In this document: in pieces, positions 8,925 to 16,963 of the stretch
Layout of the letters: every line of letters begins with the position of its first letter
How positions within the stretch are numbered: the first letter of the stretch is position 1
DNA from: Janibacter limosus
Lineage (GTDB): Bacteria > Actinomycetota > Actinomycetes > Actinomycetales > Dermatophilaceae
Assembly (NCBI RefSeq): GCF_004295485.1
Contig: NZ_CP036164.1
Span: 806,001 to 870,000 of the forward strand
Direction of reading: 5' to 3'
Length of the DNA stretch: 64,000 bases
Made by a program: the position numbers and the translations under genes
The notes under the pieces: model-generated
Seen by the model: only the letters and a program-made list of their open reading frames with translations
What the model was told of the DNA's origin: nothing
The model's database searches: none

Positions 8925-9779
8925 TCATGCCGACGCGACGGCCTGGCGGGGAGCGGTGGGCTGGGTCCGGCGGCGGCTGCCGCGGATGAAGAGGGCGAGG
9001 ACCGGGACGACGTAGGCGACCCAGGCGAGGGCCTGCAGGAGCGTGGTCCGCGGCGTGAAGTTGAAGATGCCCTTGAGCAGGGTGGCGTACCAGGACGTCG
9101 GGTCGATGATGTGCGAGACGTCGAAGGCGAGGGTGTTCAGCCCCGGCAGGAAGCGCGCCTCCTGCAGGTCGTGGATGCCGTAGGCGAGGACGCCCGCGGC
9201 GACGAGCACGAGGAAGGCGCCGGTCCAGGTGAAGAAGGTCGACAGGTTGATCGAGATGGCGCCGCGGTAGATGAGCCAGCCGAGCACGACGGCGGTGGCC
9301 AGCCCCAGGGCAGCACCGAGCAGGGGCGTCCACGTCGAGCCGCGATCGCCGCTCACGGCGCGTGAGGTGGCCCAGAGGAAGAGGGCGGTCTCCAGCCCCT
9401 CGCGGCCGACCGCGAGGACGGCGACCACGACGAGGCCCCAGGCGCTCCCTTCGGCTGCCATGTCGATGCGGCCGCGGAGCTCGCTGCCCAGACCGCGGGC
9501 GGTGCGGGCCATCCAGAAGACCATCCAGGTGACGAAGCCGACAGCGATGATCGACAGGGTGCCGCCGATGAGCTCCTGGGCCTCGAAGGTCAGGCCGCGC
9601 GGGCCGAAGGTGAGCAGCGCGCCGAAGGCCAGGCTGATCGCGATGGCCACCGCGACACCGGTCCAGATGCGGGGGAGCAGGTGTCGCCGCTCGCTCTTGA
9701 CGAGGTAGGCGACGAGGATGCTGACGACGAGGGCTGCTTCCAGGCCCTCGCGCAGACCGATGAGGTAGTTGGCGAGCAC
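8925..9779 (-). CDS. efeU: EfeU, Ftr1-type iron permease
   Basis: Membrane permease that moves iron across the cytoplasmic membrane for EfeUOB. It has about 284 residues with seven hydrophobic segments. Two REGLE motifs ([10 protein letters not shown] near the N-terminus and GREGLETAL in the middle) are the iron-binding signatures of the Ftr1/EfeU family. I place the start at the GTG at 9779 (VLANYLIG, matching typical EfeU N-termini), although AGGAG is rather far upstream (about 13 bases). The longer reading frame would run through the iron box, which argues against it. First gene of the operon. Confidence 0.9.
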   Translation of the reverse strand: MLANYLIGLREGLEAALVVSILVAYLVKSERRHLLPRIWTGVAVAIAISLAFGALLTFGPRGLTFEAQELIGGTLSIIAVGFVTWMVFWMARTARGLGSELRGRIDMAAEGSAWGLVVVAVLAVGREGLETALFLWATSRAVSGDRGSTWTPLLGAALGLATAVVLGWLIYRGAISINLSTFFTWTGAFLVLVAAGVLAYGIHDLQEARFLPGLNTLAFDVSHIIDPTSWYATLLKGIFNFTPRTTLLQALAWVAYVVPVLALFIRGSRRRTQPTAPRQAVASA

Positions 9780-9799
9780 ACCAAGGACAGTACTCCTGG

Positions 9800-9818
9800 T
9801 TTGGGCAGCCTCACCTAA
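9800..9818 (-). promoter_or_regulatory. DtxR/IdeR-like iron box upstream of efeUOB
   Basis: On the minus strand the 19-mer TTAGGTGAGGCTGCCCAAA matches the DtxR/IdeR consensus TTAGGTTAGSCTAACCTAA at 15 of 19 positions by my alignment. It lies 21 bases upstream of the efeU start. It should repress the operon when iron is plentiful. No regulator gene of this family lies in the window. Confidence 0.75.
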
Positions 9819-9850
9819 CAAGCGGTGAGTGTCTCAAGATCTGAAGAACG

Positions 9851-9924
9851 TGGAGCGGGCGACGGGAATCGAACCCGCGTAGCCAGTTTGGAAGACTGGG
9901 GCTCTACCATTGAGCTACGCCCGC
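9851..9924 (-). tRNA. tRNA-Gly (TCC anticodon)
   Basis: The minus strand folds as a complete cloverleaf: acceptor GCGGGCG/CGCCCGC, D arm GCTC..GAGC, anticodon stem CCAGT/ACTGG with loop containing TCC, and T arm with GGTTCGATTCC. The 3' CCA is encoded (9851-9853). Confidence 0.97.
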
Positions 9925-10014
9925 GCGCTCGCCCACCAACTGGCCTGTGCCAGCGGGCGGTTGAGCAGGGGTTAGCCTAGACCCCGTTCGTGACTCGATC
10001 ACAATCGGGGCGCG

Positions 10015-10088
10015 CGGGGTATGGCGCAGGTTGGTAGCGCGTCCGCTTTGGGAGCGGAAGGTCGTCGGTTCGAATCCGGCTACCCCGA
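10015..10088 (+). tRNA. tRNA-Pro (TGG anticodon)
   Basis: Cloverleaf with acceptor CGGGGTA/TACCCCG, D arm GCGC..GCGC, anticodon stem TCCGC/GCGGA with loop TTTGGGA (anticodon TGG), and T arm GTCGG/CCGGC around TTCGAAT. The CCA tail is not fully encoded. It lies 90 bp from the divergent tRNA-Gly. Confidence 0.97.
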
Positions 10089-10136
10089 CACGATGTCCGA
10101 CCCGCTGCGTGGTCGATCGGATGGCAGGCTGACGCC

Positions 10137-11960
10137 GTGACCTTCGACCCGGCGACCTACCTGGCCCTCGTGACCGCCCTGGCCGTGCTCTGCCAGGTGA
10201 TCGCCTGGTCGGTGCGCATCCCCTCGATCCTCATCCTGCTGGTCGTCGGTTTCGCCCTGGGCCAGCTCGTCAGTCCCGACGAGGTCCTCGGGCGGGAGGT
10301 GCTCTTCGGCGGGGTCTCGCTCGCGGTCGGGATCATCCTCTTCGAGGGGAGCCTCTCCCTTCGCCTGCACGACATCCGTGACCTGCGCCGGCCGATCCTG
10401 CGGCTGTGCTCGGTGACCGTCGCCGTGGCGTGGGCGCTCATCACACTCACCGGCTGGCTGCTCGGGTTCCCGCTCGAGCTGGCCCTGCTCGTCGGCGCGA
10501 TCCTCGTCGTCACCGGGCCGACCGTCATCGCACCGATCCTGCGCCAGCTGCGCCCGACCCGCCGGGTCGCGGCCCTTCTGCGGTGGGAGGGGATCGTCGT
10601 CGACCCGATCGGTGCGATCCTCGCGGTCCTCGTCTTCCAGGCGGTCCTCGCCGGGGCGTCCGCCGACCCGTGGTTGGCCGTCGCCAGGACCCTCGGCATC
10701 ACCATCGTCACGGCGGTCGGCATCGCCCTCGTGCTGGGCATCGTCCTCGAGTACGCGATCAAGCGACGTCTGGTGCCGGACTTCCTCCACGGCGCGGTCT
10801 TCATCGCGGCGGCGGTCGGTGCCCTCTCGTTGTCCGACCTCGTGCAGGACGAGAGCGGCCTGCTCACCGTGACGATCCTGGGCATATACCTCGCCAACCG
10901 GCCCAACCTGCACCTCGAGCACGTCATCGAGTTCAAGGAGCACCTGCAGGTCCTGCTCGTCGGGATGCTCTTCGTCATCCTCGCCGGTCGGGTCGCCCCG
11001 GCCGAGGTCGTCGAGATCGCGCCCGTGGCGGGGGTCTTCGTCCTCGTGCTGGTGCTCGTGGTGCGGCCGGTGAGCATCGCGCTGGGGATCCGCGGCACTG
11101 CGGTGACCGGCAGGGAGCGACGGCTGCTGGCCTTCATGGCACCCCGCGGCATCGTGGCGGCGGCGGTGACGAGCGTCTTCGCCCTGGAGCTCTCGCACGC
11201 CGCGGAGGGAGTCGCGGACCCCGCCCAGGCGGCTCGACTGGAGCTGCTCGGCGAGGAGGCCGCCCGGATGGTGCCGCTCGTCTTCCTCGTCATCGTCGCG
11301 ACGGTCGCGATCTACGGCCTCGGTGTCGGTCGGCTTGCCGAGCGGTTGGGTCTCGCGACGGCCTCACCGCAGGGCGTCGTCCTGGCGGGAGGTCCCGCGT
11401 GGGCCGTCGGGGTGGCAGAGCTCCTCGACGAGCTGGGCGTGCCCGTCGTGATCGTCTCGGACGACCCGTCGGAGATCTCCTCGGCGCGGATGGCCGGCGT
11501 ACGTGCGGAGCGCGCCAACATCCTCAGCGACTACGCCGTGCGGGACATGGACCTGGCGGGGATGAAGACGCTGGTCGCCCTGACCGACGGCGACGAGCGC
11601 AATGCCACCGCTGCCCGCGAGTTCGCCCACGTGCTCGGACGCGGCAATGTCTTCCAGCTGGCCCCGCAGGCCCAGCAGGCCGTGGGCAAGGACCGCACCG
11701 AGACCGCCTCGCACCTCACCGCGCGGACCGCCTTCGCGCCGGCCCTGGGCCACGCGGAGCTGGCGGAGCGGGTCGCGGACCTGCGGGTCAAGCGGACCTC
11801 GCTGACCGAGCAGTACACCTTCGACGACTTCCAGCGGACCTACGACGGTGGGGCCATCGCCCTCTTCACCGTCGAGGACGACGAGGTCGAGGTCGTCACG
11901 GAGAAGACGGCCCTCGAGGGCGAGCTGACCCTGATCGCCCTCGTGCCCAGCACGGACTGA
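10137..11960 (+). CDS. CPA-type cation:proton antiporter with C-terminal nucleotide-binding domain
   Basis: A 607-residue membrane protein. Residues 1-410 form about 12 hydrophobic segments of the NhaP/CPA1 type, with conserved stretches such as LFEGSLSL and WEGIVVDPIGAI (paired acidic residue in the ion path). The C-terminal 190 residues form a Rossmann-like TrkA-N domain (VVLAGGPAWAVGVAELLDE, then VALTDGDERNATAAREF), which usually gates transport by binding NAD(H) or related ligands. The start is GTG. The ion specificity (sodium or potassium) cannot be decided from sequence. Confidence 0.88.
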   Translation: MTFDPATYLALVTALAVLCQVIAWSVRIPSILILLVVGFALGQLVSPDEVLGREVLFGGVSLAVGIILFEGSLSLRLHDIRDLRRPILRLCSVTVAVAWALITLTGWLLGFPLELALLVGAILVVTGPTVIAPILRQLRPTRRVAALLRWEGIVVDPIGAILAVLVFQAVLAGASADPWLAVARTLGITIVTAVGIALVLGIVLEYAIKRRLVPDFLHGAVFIAAAVGALSLSDLVQDESGLLTVTILGIYLANRPNLHLEHVIEFKEHLQVLLVGMLFVILAGRVAPAEVVEIAPVAGVFVLVLVLVVRPVSIALGIRGTAVTGRERRLLAFMAPRGIVAAAVTSVFALELSHAAEGVADPAQAARLELLGEEAARMVPLVFLVIVATVAIYGLGVGRLAERLGLATASPQGVVLAGGPAWAVGVAELLDELGVPVVIVSDDPSEISSARMAGVRAERANILSDYAVRDMDLAGMKTLVALTDGDERNATAAREFAHVLGRGNVFQLAPQAQQAVGKDRTETASHLTARTAFAPALGHAELAERVADLRVKRTSLTEQYTFDDFQRTYDGGAIALFTVEDDEVEVVTEKTALEGELTLIALVPSTD

Positions 11961-11994
11961 CCCTCGGGCCTGCTCGGACCGACCCGCGGCCGGC

Positions 11995-12810
11995 TCAGGC
12001 CAGCAGCCTGGCCCTGAAGAGGTCCAGGACCTCCTCCAGCGCGGCCCGGGTCGGTGACCCGGCACGATCGACGAGGTGCTCGGTGAGCACGGAGTGGGGC
12101 GCGCCGATGCCGTCGGGGTTGGCGGCCTCGTCGTCGAGCTCGATGGCCACGAAGGCGTCGCCCAGGCGTCGGCGAAGCCCCTCGAACCGGGCGTCGGGGC
12201 AGAACTTGTCGCTGCGGAACCGCAGCCCCAGTACCTGCAGGCCTGCAGCGCAACGCTGCTCGACGACGGAGAGGTCCTCGTCGGAGATGTCGGTGACGGC
12301 CCCCCTTCGCCCACCGATCGCGAGGGGGAGGGAGGGCTGCGAGAGCACGGGCGCGACGACGACCTCGTCGGTCGCCATGGCGAGGGCGAACCCACCGGTG
12401 AGGCACATGCCGACGACGCCGACGCCGGGCCCGCCGCAGCGCTCGTGCTCGTGCCGGGCCAGGGCACGCATCCACGGGATGACCGGCGAGGTCCGCCCGA
12501 CGGCGAGGAGGGCGAACTCGCGGCTGACGCAGATCTGCCCGATCGCGCGAGCGGCGGCGGTGACCGTCCCGAGGCGGCCGTGGGCGTCGGGGTGGATGTC
12601 GCGGCCGGTCGCCCCGAAGAGCACGGGCAGGACCACGGTGCACCCCAGGTCACGCACCCGCCGGGCGAAGCGGGCGACCTCGGGAGTGATGCCGGGGACC
12701 TCCGCGATGACCAGGACGGCCGGTCCGGTGCCGGACCTCAGGACGTCGTGGTCGACCCCGTCATGGCGGAAGTGCCCGGACGTGAAGTCGTCGAGCAGGT
12801 CGTCGCCCAC
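11995..12810 (-). CDS. Dienelactone hydrolase-like alpha/beta hydrolase
   Basis: A 271-residue alpha/beta hydrolase of the dienelactone hydrolase family. The nucleophile motif is GMCLTGG with a cysteine, as in true dienelactone hydrolases, near residue 130. An N-terminal oxyanion region (VLVIAEVPGITPEV) also fits. I choose the GTG at 12810 because GAGG precedes it and it starts just after the stop of the upstream gene. The substrate is unknown. No aromatic degradation genes surround it, so a catabolic role is not supported by context. Confidence 0.83.
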   Translation of the reverse strand: MGDDLLDDFTSGHFRHDGVDHDVLRSGTGPAVLVIAEVPGITPEVARFARRVRDLGCTVVLPVLFGATGRDIHPDAHGRLGTVTAAARAIGQICVSREFALLAVGRTSPVIPWMRALARHEHERCGGPGVGVVGMCLTGGFALAMATDEVVVAPVLSQPSLPLAIGGRRGAVTDISDEDLSVVEQRCAAGLQVLGLRFRSDKFCPDARFEGLRRRLGDAFVAIELDDEAANPDGIGAPHSVLTEHLVDRAGSPTRAALEEVLDLFRARLLA

Positions 12811-12817
12811 GTCGACC

Positions 12818-13339
12818 TCAGTACTGCTGGTGGCCGGGGGCGGACGGACCGCCGAGGAGCTCGGTGAGGTGGGCGCGGCCACCGGCGCGCTCCAGGCTGC
12901 GCTCGAGCTTGGTGGCGATGCGCCGTGAGGGCCACACGTGCCAGATCATCGAGAGCAGCGCCCAGAAGCCGCCGACGAGGTAGACCCACGCGGAGCCGGT
13001 CACGGCGGCGCCGGCGAAGGAGAGGAGCGCCGGCGCCTCGGTGATGGCGAAGCGGAGGATCATCGACTGCTGCATGGCCGTCACCGACTGGCGCTGCGCA
13101 GCCTCGGGCTCGGTGCCCGGCGTGATGGCCGGGACCTTGTAGCCGATGGTCTCGGCCAGGCCGAAGGCCAGGAGGTTGAGGACGAAGAGCCCGCCCGCCA
13201 CGAGCGGCGACGGGTACTCGTGCAGGTCGAAGACGAGGGCGGAGACGACCCCGAGGATCGGGACCATCGCGATGACGGACATGGCCAGGATGCGCTGCGC
13301 CTGCAGGCTCTGGGAGGGGCTTGTCGACGGCGTGGTCAT
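12818..13339 (-). CDS. Four-helix membrane protein of unknown function
   Basis: A 173-residue protein with four clear hydrophobic segments: ILAMSVIAMVPILGVVSALVF, VAGGLFVLNLLAFGLAE, ALLSFAGAAVTG and WVYLVGGFWALLSMIWHVW. The C-terminal 35 residues are charged and end in GHQQY. I do not recognise the family. It sits seven bases upstream of the dienelactone hydrolase-like gene and is divergent from tig, so it is probably the first gene of a two-gene operon. Confidence 0.75.
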   Translation of the reverse strand: MTTPSTSPSQSLQAQRILAMSVIAMVPILGVVSALVFDLHEYPSPLVAGGLFVLNLLAFGLAETIGYKVPAITPGTEPEAAQRQSVTAMQQSMILRFAITEAPALLSFAGAAVTGSAWVYLVGGFWALLSMIWHVWPSRRIATKLERSLERAGGRAHLTELLGGPSAPGHQQY

Positions 13340-13505
13340 GCGGACAACCTAACCGCGCATTCGTACCTGAGGGTGGCAACGGATACAGTGACTCTTCGTG
13401 TCCCGGTCCGCCGGGACGGTGCGTGCGCGCCCGACCGTCTCCACGATGGGTCGAGGGCCTGCGCCCCAATCCCCTTCGTCGTCCAGATCGTGTGGAGTGC
13501 CTGCA

Positions 13506-14873
13506 GTGAAGAGTGCCGTAGAGAACCTCAGCCCGACCCGGGTCAAGCTGACCGTCGAGGTCCCGAGCGAGGAGCTCCAGCCGCACGTCGACGCGGCCTT
13601 GAAGACCATCGGGAGCCAGATCCAGGTGCCCGGGTTCCGCGCCGGCCACGTGCCTGCTCGCATCATCGAGCAGCGCGTCGGCAAGGGCGCCGTGATCCAG
13701 GAGGCCGTCAACGAGGCCCTCCCCGAGTTCTTCGGCAAGGCCGTCGAGGAGACCGGTGTCAGCCCGATCGGCCAGCCTGAGGTCGACGTCACCGACGTCC
13801 CGATGACCGATGGCGAGGCGCTGAAGTTCACCGTCGAGGTCGACGTGCGCCCCGAGATCACCCTCCCGGACTACGACGGTCTGGAGGTCCAGGTCGACAA
13901 CCTCGAGGTCACCGACGCCGACGTCGACGACAAGCTGACCGAGCTGCGCGAGCGCTTCGGCACCCTCGTCGGTGTCGAGCGTGCCGTCGAGACCGGTGAC
14001 TTCGTCTCCATCGACCTCAAGGCCGAGCTCGACGGCGAGCCCGTCGACTCCGTCGAGGGCGTCTCCTACGAGGTCGGCTCGGGCAACATGCTCGAGGGCA
14101 TCGACGAGGCCCTCGTCGGCATGACCCAGGGCGAGACCAAGGAGTTCTCCGCTCCGCTCGCCGGTGGCGACCAGGCCGGCCAGTCCGCCGACTGCACCGT
14201 GACCGTCCAGTCGGTCAAGGTGCGCGAGCTGCCCGAGGTCGACGACGACTTCGCCCAGATGGCCAGCGAGTTCGACACCGCCGACGAGCTGCGTGCCGAC
14301 CTGACCAAGCAGGCCGAGCAGGCCAAGAAGTTCGAGCAGGGCATCCAGGCCCGCGACAAGGTCCTGGCCCACCTGCTCGACAACACCGAGATCCCGCTGC
14401 CCGAGGGCATCGTCGAGGCCGAGATCCACCAGCACCTGGAGCAGGAGGACCGTCTCGAGGACGACACCCACCGCGCCGAGGTCGACGAGTCCACGCGCTC
14501 CACGCTCAAGACCCAGTTCCTCCTCGACGCGCTCGCCGACGCCGAAGAGGTCGAGGTCGGCCAGCCCGAGCTCATCGAGTACCTCGTCATGCAGTCGCAG
14601 CAGTACGGCATGGACCCCAACCAGTTCGCCCAGCTGCTCGACCAGCAGGGTCAGGTCCAGGGCATGGTCGCCGAGGTCGCCCGCCGCAAGGCGCTGGCCG
14701 CGGCCCTCGACAAGGCCACGATCGTCGACGCCGACGGCAACGCCATCGACCTCGATGACATCGTCCCCGAGGGCGAGCGCGCCTCCGGTGACGTCGAGGA
14801 CCTCGCCGGTGACGACGAGGCCCCCGAGACCGTCGAGTCCGAGGCGAGCGAGACCGCGGACGAGCAGGCCTGA
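13506..14873 (+). CDS. tig: Trigger factor
   Basis: Ribosome-bound chaperone and peptidyl-prolyl isomerase that meets nascent chains. The 455-residue length is normal. The N-terminal ribosome-docking signature GFRAGHVPARIIEQRVG lies near residue 40. The middle FKBP domain begins near residue 160 (TGDFVSIDLKAELDGEPV), and the rest is helical and very acidic. The GTG at 13506 (VKSAVENL) is preferred over longer frames because it matches family N-termini. A strong hairpin follows the stop. Confidence 0.96.
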   Translation: MKSAVENLSPTRVKLTVEVPSEELQPHVDAALKTIGSQIQVPGFRAGHVPARIIEQRVGKGAVIQEAVNEALPEFFGKAVEETGVSPIGQPEVDVTDVPMTDGEALKFTVEVDVRPEITLPDYDGLEVQVDNLEVTDADVDDKLTELRERFGTLVGVERAVETGDFVSIDLKAELDGEPVDSVEGVSYEVGSGNMLEGIDEALVGMTQGETKEFSAPLAGGDQAGQSADCTVTVQSVKVRELPEVDDDFAQMASEFDTADELRADLTKQAEQAKKFEQGIQARDKVLAHLLDNTEIPLPEGIVEAEIHQHLEQEDRLEDDTHRAEVDESTRSTLKTQFLLDALADAEEVEVGQPELIEYLVMQSQQYGMDPNQFAQLLDQQGQVQGMVAEVARRKALAAALDKATIVDADGNAIDLDDIVPEGERASGDVEDLAGDDEAPETVESEASETADEQA

Positions 14874-14888
14874 GCCACGCTCCACCCC

Positions 14889-14932
14889 GACGAAGGGGGG
14901 TCACCGCCGGTCCGGCGGTGACCCCCTTCGTC
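14889..14932 (+). terminator. Strong hairpin after tig
   Basis: GACGAAGGGGGG TCACCGCC pairs with GGCGGTGA CCCCCTTCGTC across the loop GGTCC, with one bulged G. It has no T run, as is common for GC-rich actinobacterial terminators. It uses a CGAAGGGGG word in each arm. Confidence 0.75.
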
Positions 14933-14939
14933 ATGCCCG

Positions 14940-14986
14940 CCCTTCGAGACGCTTGCTGCGCAAGCTCCTCAGGAATCGAGTGAGGA
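14940..14986 (+). repeat. REP-like palindromic repeat, copy 1 (intergenic)
   Basis: A 47-bp unit beginning CCCTTCGAGACG and continuing into CTCCTCAGGAATCG. Its centre is the small hairpin CTTGC-TGC-GCAAG. A second copy with the same outer blocks lies inside ileS (40449-40494), where the central stem has different but still complementary bases. The 3' end of this copy (GTGAGGA) probably supplies the ribosome site of the MFS gene that starts at 14991. Confidence 0.75.
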
Positions 14987-14990
14987 CCAG

Positions 14991-16157
14991 ATGCAGACCA
15001 CGACCGCACGCAATGCCGTGCTCGCGACCTTCGCGGTGAGCGGGTTCGCCTTTGCCTCCTGGGCCGCGCGCATCCCGACGATCCGCACGCAGCTCGACCT
15101 CACTCCGGGCGAGCTCGGGCGGACCCTGCTCGTCGGGGCACTCGGCTCCGTGCTCGCGCTGCCCTTCGCCGGCCGGGTCATCACCGCGGTCGGTGCGGCG
15201 CGCACGGTGATGATCGGGGTCGTCACCGTCGCCCTGGGCCTGGTCGGGCTGGGCCTGGCGGTCGACGTCCTGGGAGACGTCGCCGTGACGGCAGCCGCGA
15301 TCTTCGTCGTCGCCGTCGGGATCTCGCTGTGGGACGTCTCGATGAACCACGAGGGCGCGGCCGTCGAGCAGCGCCTCGGACGCACCGTCATGCCCGTCTT
15401 CCACGCCTTCTTCTCCGGCGGCACCGTCCTGGGTGCCCTCGTGGCCGCGGGGCTCGTGCGGCTGGACGTGCCGGTGATCGCGCACCTGTCGGCCGCTGGC
15501 ATCACTGCGCTGGCCGTCGGGCTGTGGGTCCCGCGCCGGTTCCTCGCCCGCGACTTCGAGGCGGGGGAGGAAGGCTCCGTCGCGGAGCGGCCCGGCAGCG
15601 CCTGGCTCGAGCCGCGCACCCTCGTCATCGGTCTGGTCGTCCTCGTCGCCGCGCTCACCGAGGGCACGGCCAACGACTGGATCGCGCTCGCGGTCACGGA
15701 GGGCCACGACCAGCCCGAGGAGATCGGCGTGCTGGCCTTCGCGACCTTCCTCGCTGCCATGACCGCCGGTCGACTGCTCGGGGTGCGGCTGCTCGACCGG
15801 TACGGCCGCGTGCCGGTGCTGCGGGTGCTCTTCGTCCTGGCGATCCTGGGCTCGCTGCTCGTCGTCCTGGGCAACACCGCGACCGCCTTCGTCGGGGTCG
15901 TGCTGTGGGGCGTGGGCGCCAGCCTGGGCTTCCCGACGGGGATGAGTGCCGCGGCCGACGACCCGGCGCGGGCCGCCGCCCGCCTGTCCGTCGTGTCGAC
16001 GATCGGCTACTTCGCCTTCATCGTCGGACCACCGCTGCTCGGCATGATCGCTGACCACACGGGGATCCTGCGATCCCTCCTCGTGGTCGGGCTGCTCGCG
16101 CTGCCGGCCCTGCTCGCCGTCCCGGCCGTGCGCGAGCGTGGGCCGCAGGGACGCTGA
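14991..16157 (+). CDS. Major facilitator superfamily transporter
   Basis: A 388-residue integral membrane protein with about 12 hydrophobic segments. The pattern GFAFASWAARIPTIRTQLDL near the N-terminus and the helix 2-3 loop (LPFAGRVITAVGAARTV) are typical of the YbjJ-like MFS group. The substrate cannot be assigned. Start ATG at 14991, with GAGG a few bases upstream contributed by the adjacent REP-like repeat. Confidence 0.88.
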   Translation: MQTTTARNAVLATFAVSGFAFASWAARIPTIRTQLDLTPGELGRTLLVGALGSVLALPFAGRVITAVGAARTVMIGVVTVALGLVGLGLAVDVLGDVAVTAAAIFVVAVGISLWDVSMNHEGAAVEQRLGRTVMPVFHAFFSGGTVLGALVAAGLVRLDVPVIAHLSAAGITALAVGLWVPRRFLARDFEAGEEGSVAERPGSAWLEPRTLVIGLVVLVAALTEGTANDWIALAVTEGHDQPEEIGVLAFATFLAAMTAGRLLGVRLLDRYGRVPVLRVLFVLAILGSLLVVLGNTATAFVGVVLWGVGASLGFPTGMSAAADDPARAAARLSVVSTIGYFAFIVGPPLLGMIADHTGILRSLLVVGLLALPALLAVPAVRERGPQGR

Positions 16158-16236
16158 CCCGGGCCGACCTGAATCCGCATTACCCTATGGCAATGCGGTT
16201 GGACAGATGTTCAACCGCGAGCGCACGAGGAGACAC

Positions 16237-16953
16237 ATGACTGACGGAGCCTTCGCCTCCCCCTTCCCCGTCGAGGACCCCGTGGCGCTCGCGGCGCTCG
16301 AGGTGGCCCAGTCGGGTCTTGCCGCCGCCGTACGCGCGCTCGCGGACGCGACCGTGCGCACCCGGGTCGCCGCTCCCGATCTCGCCGCCGTCGCCGAGCA
16401 GGTCGAGACGCTGACCGCGCGGCTGCTCGCCGAGGCCCAGGAGGGCCCGCTCGGACTCGAGACCGACAGCGCCGGTCGGCTGCGCGACCACGGCAACGCC
16501 ATGGTCGGCATGCGCAACCCGATCGCCCCGCCGCTGGTCGTCACCGGCGACGAGAGCGGGAGCACCAGCTGCGCGTTGACTCTCGGCGCCGGCTACGAGG
16601 GGCCGCCCGGGTACGTCCACGGCGGGATCGTCGCGGCGGTCCTCGACCAGGTCCTCGGCTCGGTCCCGGCGCACCTGGGGCTGCCGGGCATGACCGCCTA
16701 CCTCAACACGACCTACCGTCGACCGACCCCGCTCGGTGCACCGCTGCACTGCCGCGGCTGGGTCGAGCGCGTCGACGGGTGGAAGGTCCATGCGCGCGGG
16801 GAGATCCGCGATGCGCAGGACCTGGTGACCGCAGAGGCCGAGGCGCTCTTCGTCGTGCCCCGGTGGGCCCGCGAGCACCTCGATCGCCCCACGGGCGACG
16901 CGGCGGGGACTGCTCCCGGTGGCGAGGCCGCGCAGGAGCCGTCCGCGTCGTAG
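16237..16953 (+). CDS. PaaI-type hotdog thioesterase
   Basis: A 238-residue protein with a C-terminal hotdog-fold domain (about residues 95-215). The helix motif [17 protein letters not shown] near residue 130 is the PaaI/acyl-CoA thioesterase signature, and [15 protein letters not shown] is the following strand pair. The N-terminal 90 residues are helical and unassigned. The ATG at 16237 follows GAGGAGA. The next gene starts 10 bases after the stop on the same strand. Likely hydrolyses an acyl-CoA, but the substrate is not known. Confidence 0.85.
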   Translation: MTDGAFASPFPVEDPVALAALEVAQSGLAAAVRALADATVRTRVAAPDLAAVAEQVETLTARLLAEAQEGPLGLETDSAGRLRDHGNAMVGMRNPIAPPLVVTGDESGSTSCALTLGAGYEGPPGYVHGGIVAAVLDQVLGSVPAHLGLPGMTAYLNTTYRRPTPLGAPLHCRGWVERVDGWKVHARGEIRDAQDLVTAEAEALFVVPRWAREHLDRPTGDAAGTAPGGEAAQEPSAS

Positions 16954-16963
16954 CGTGGGTGGC

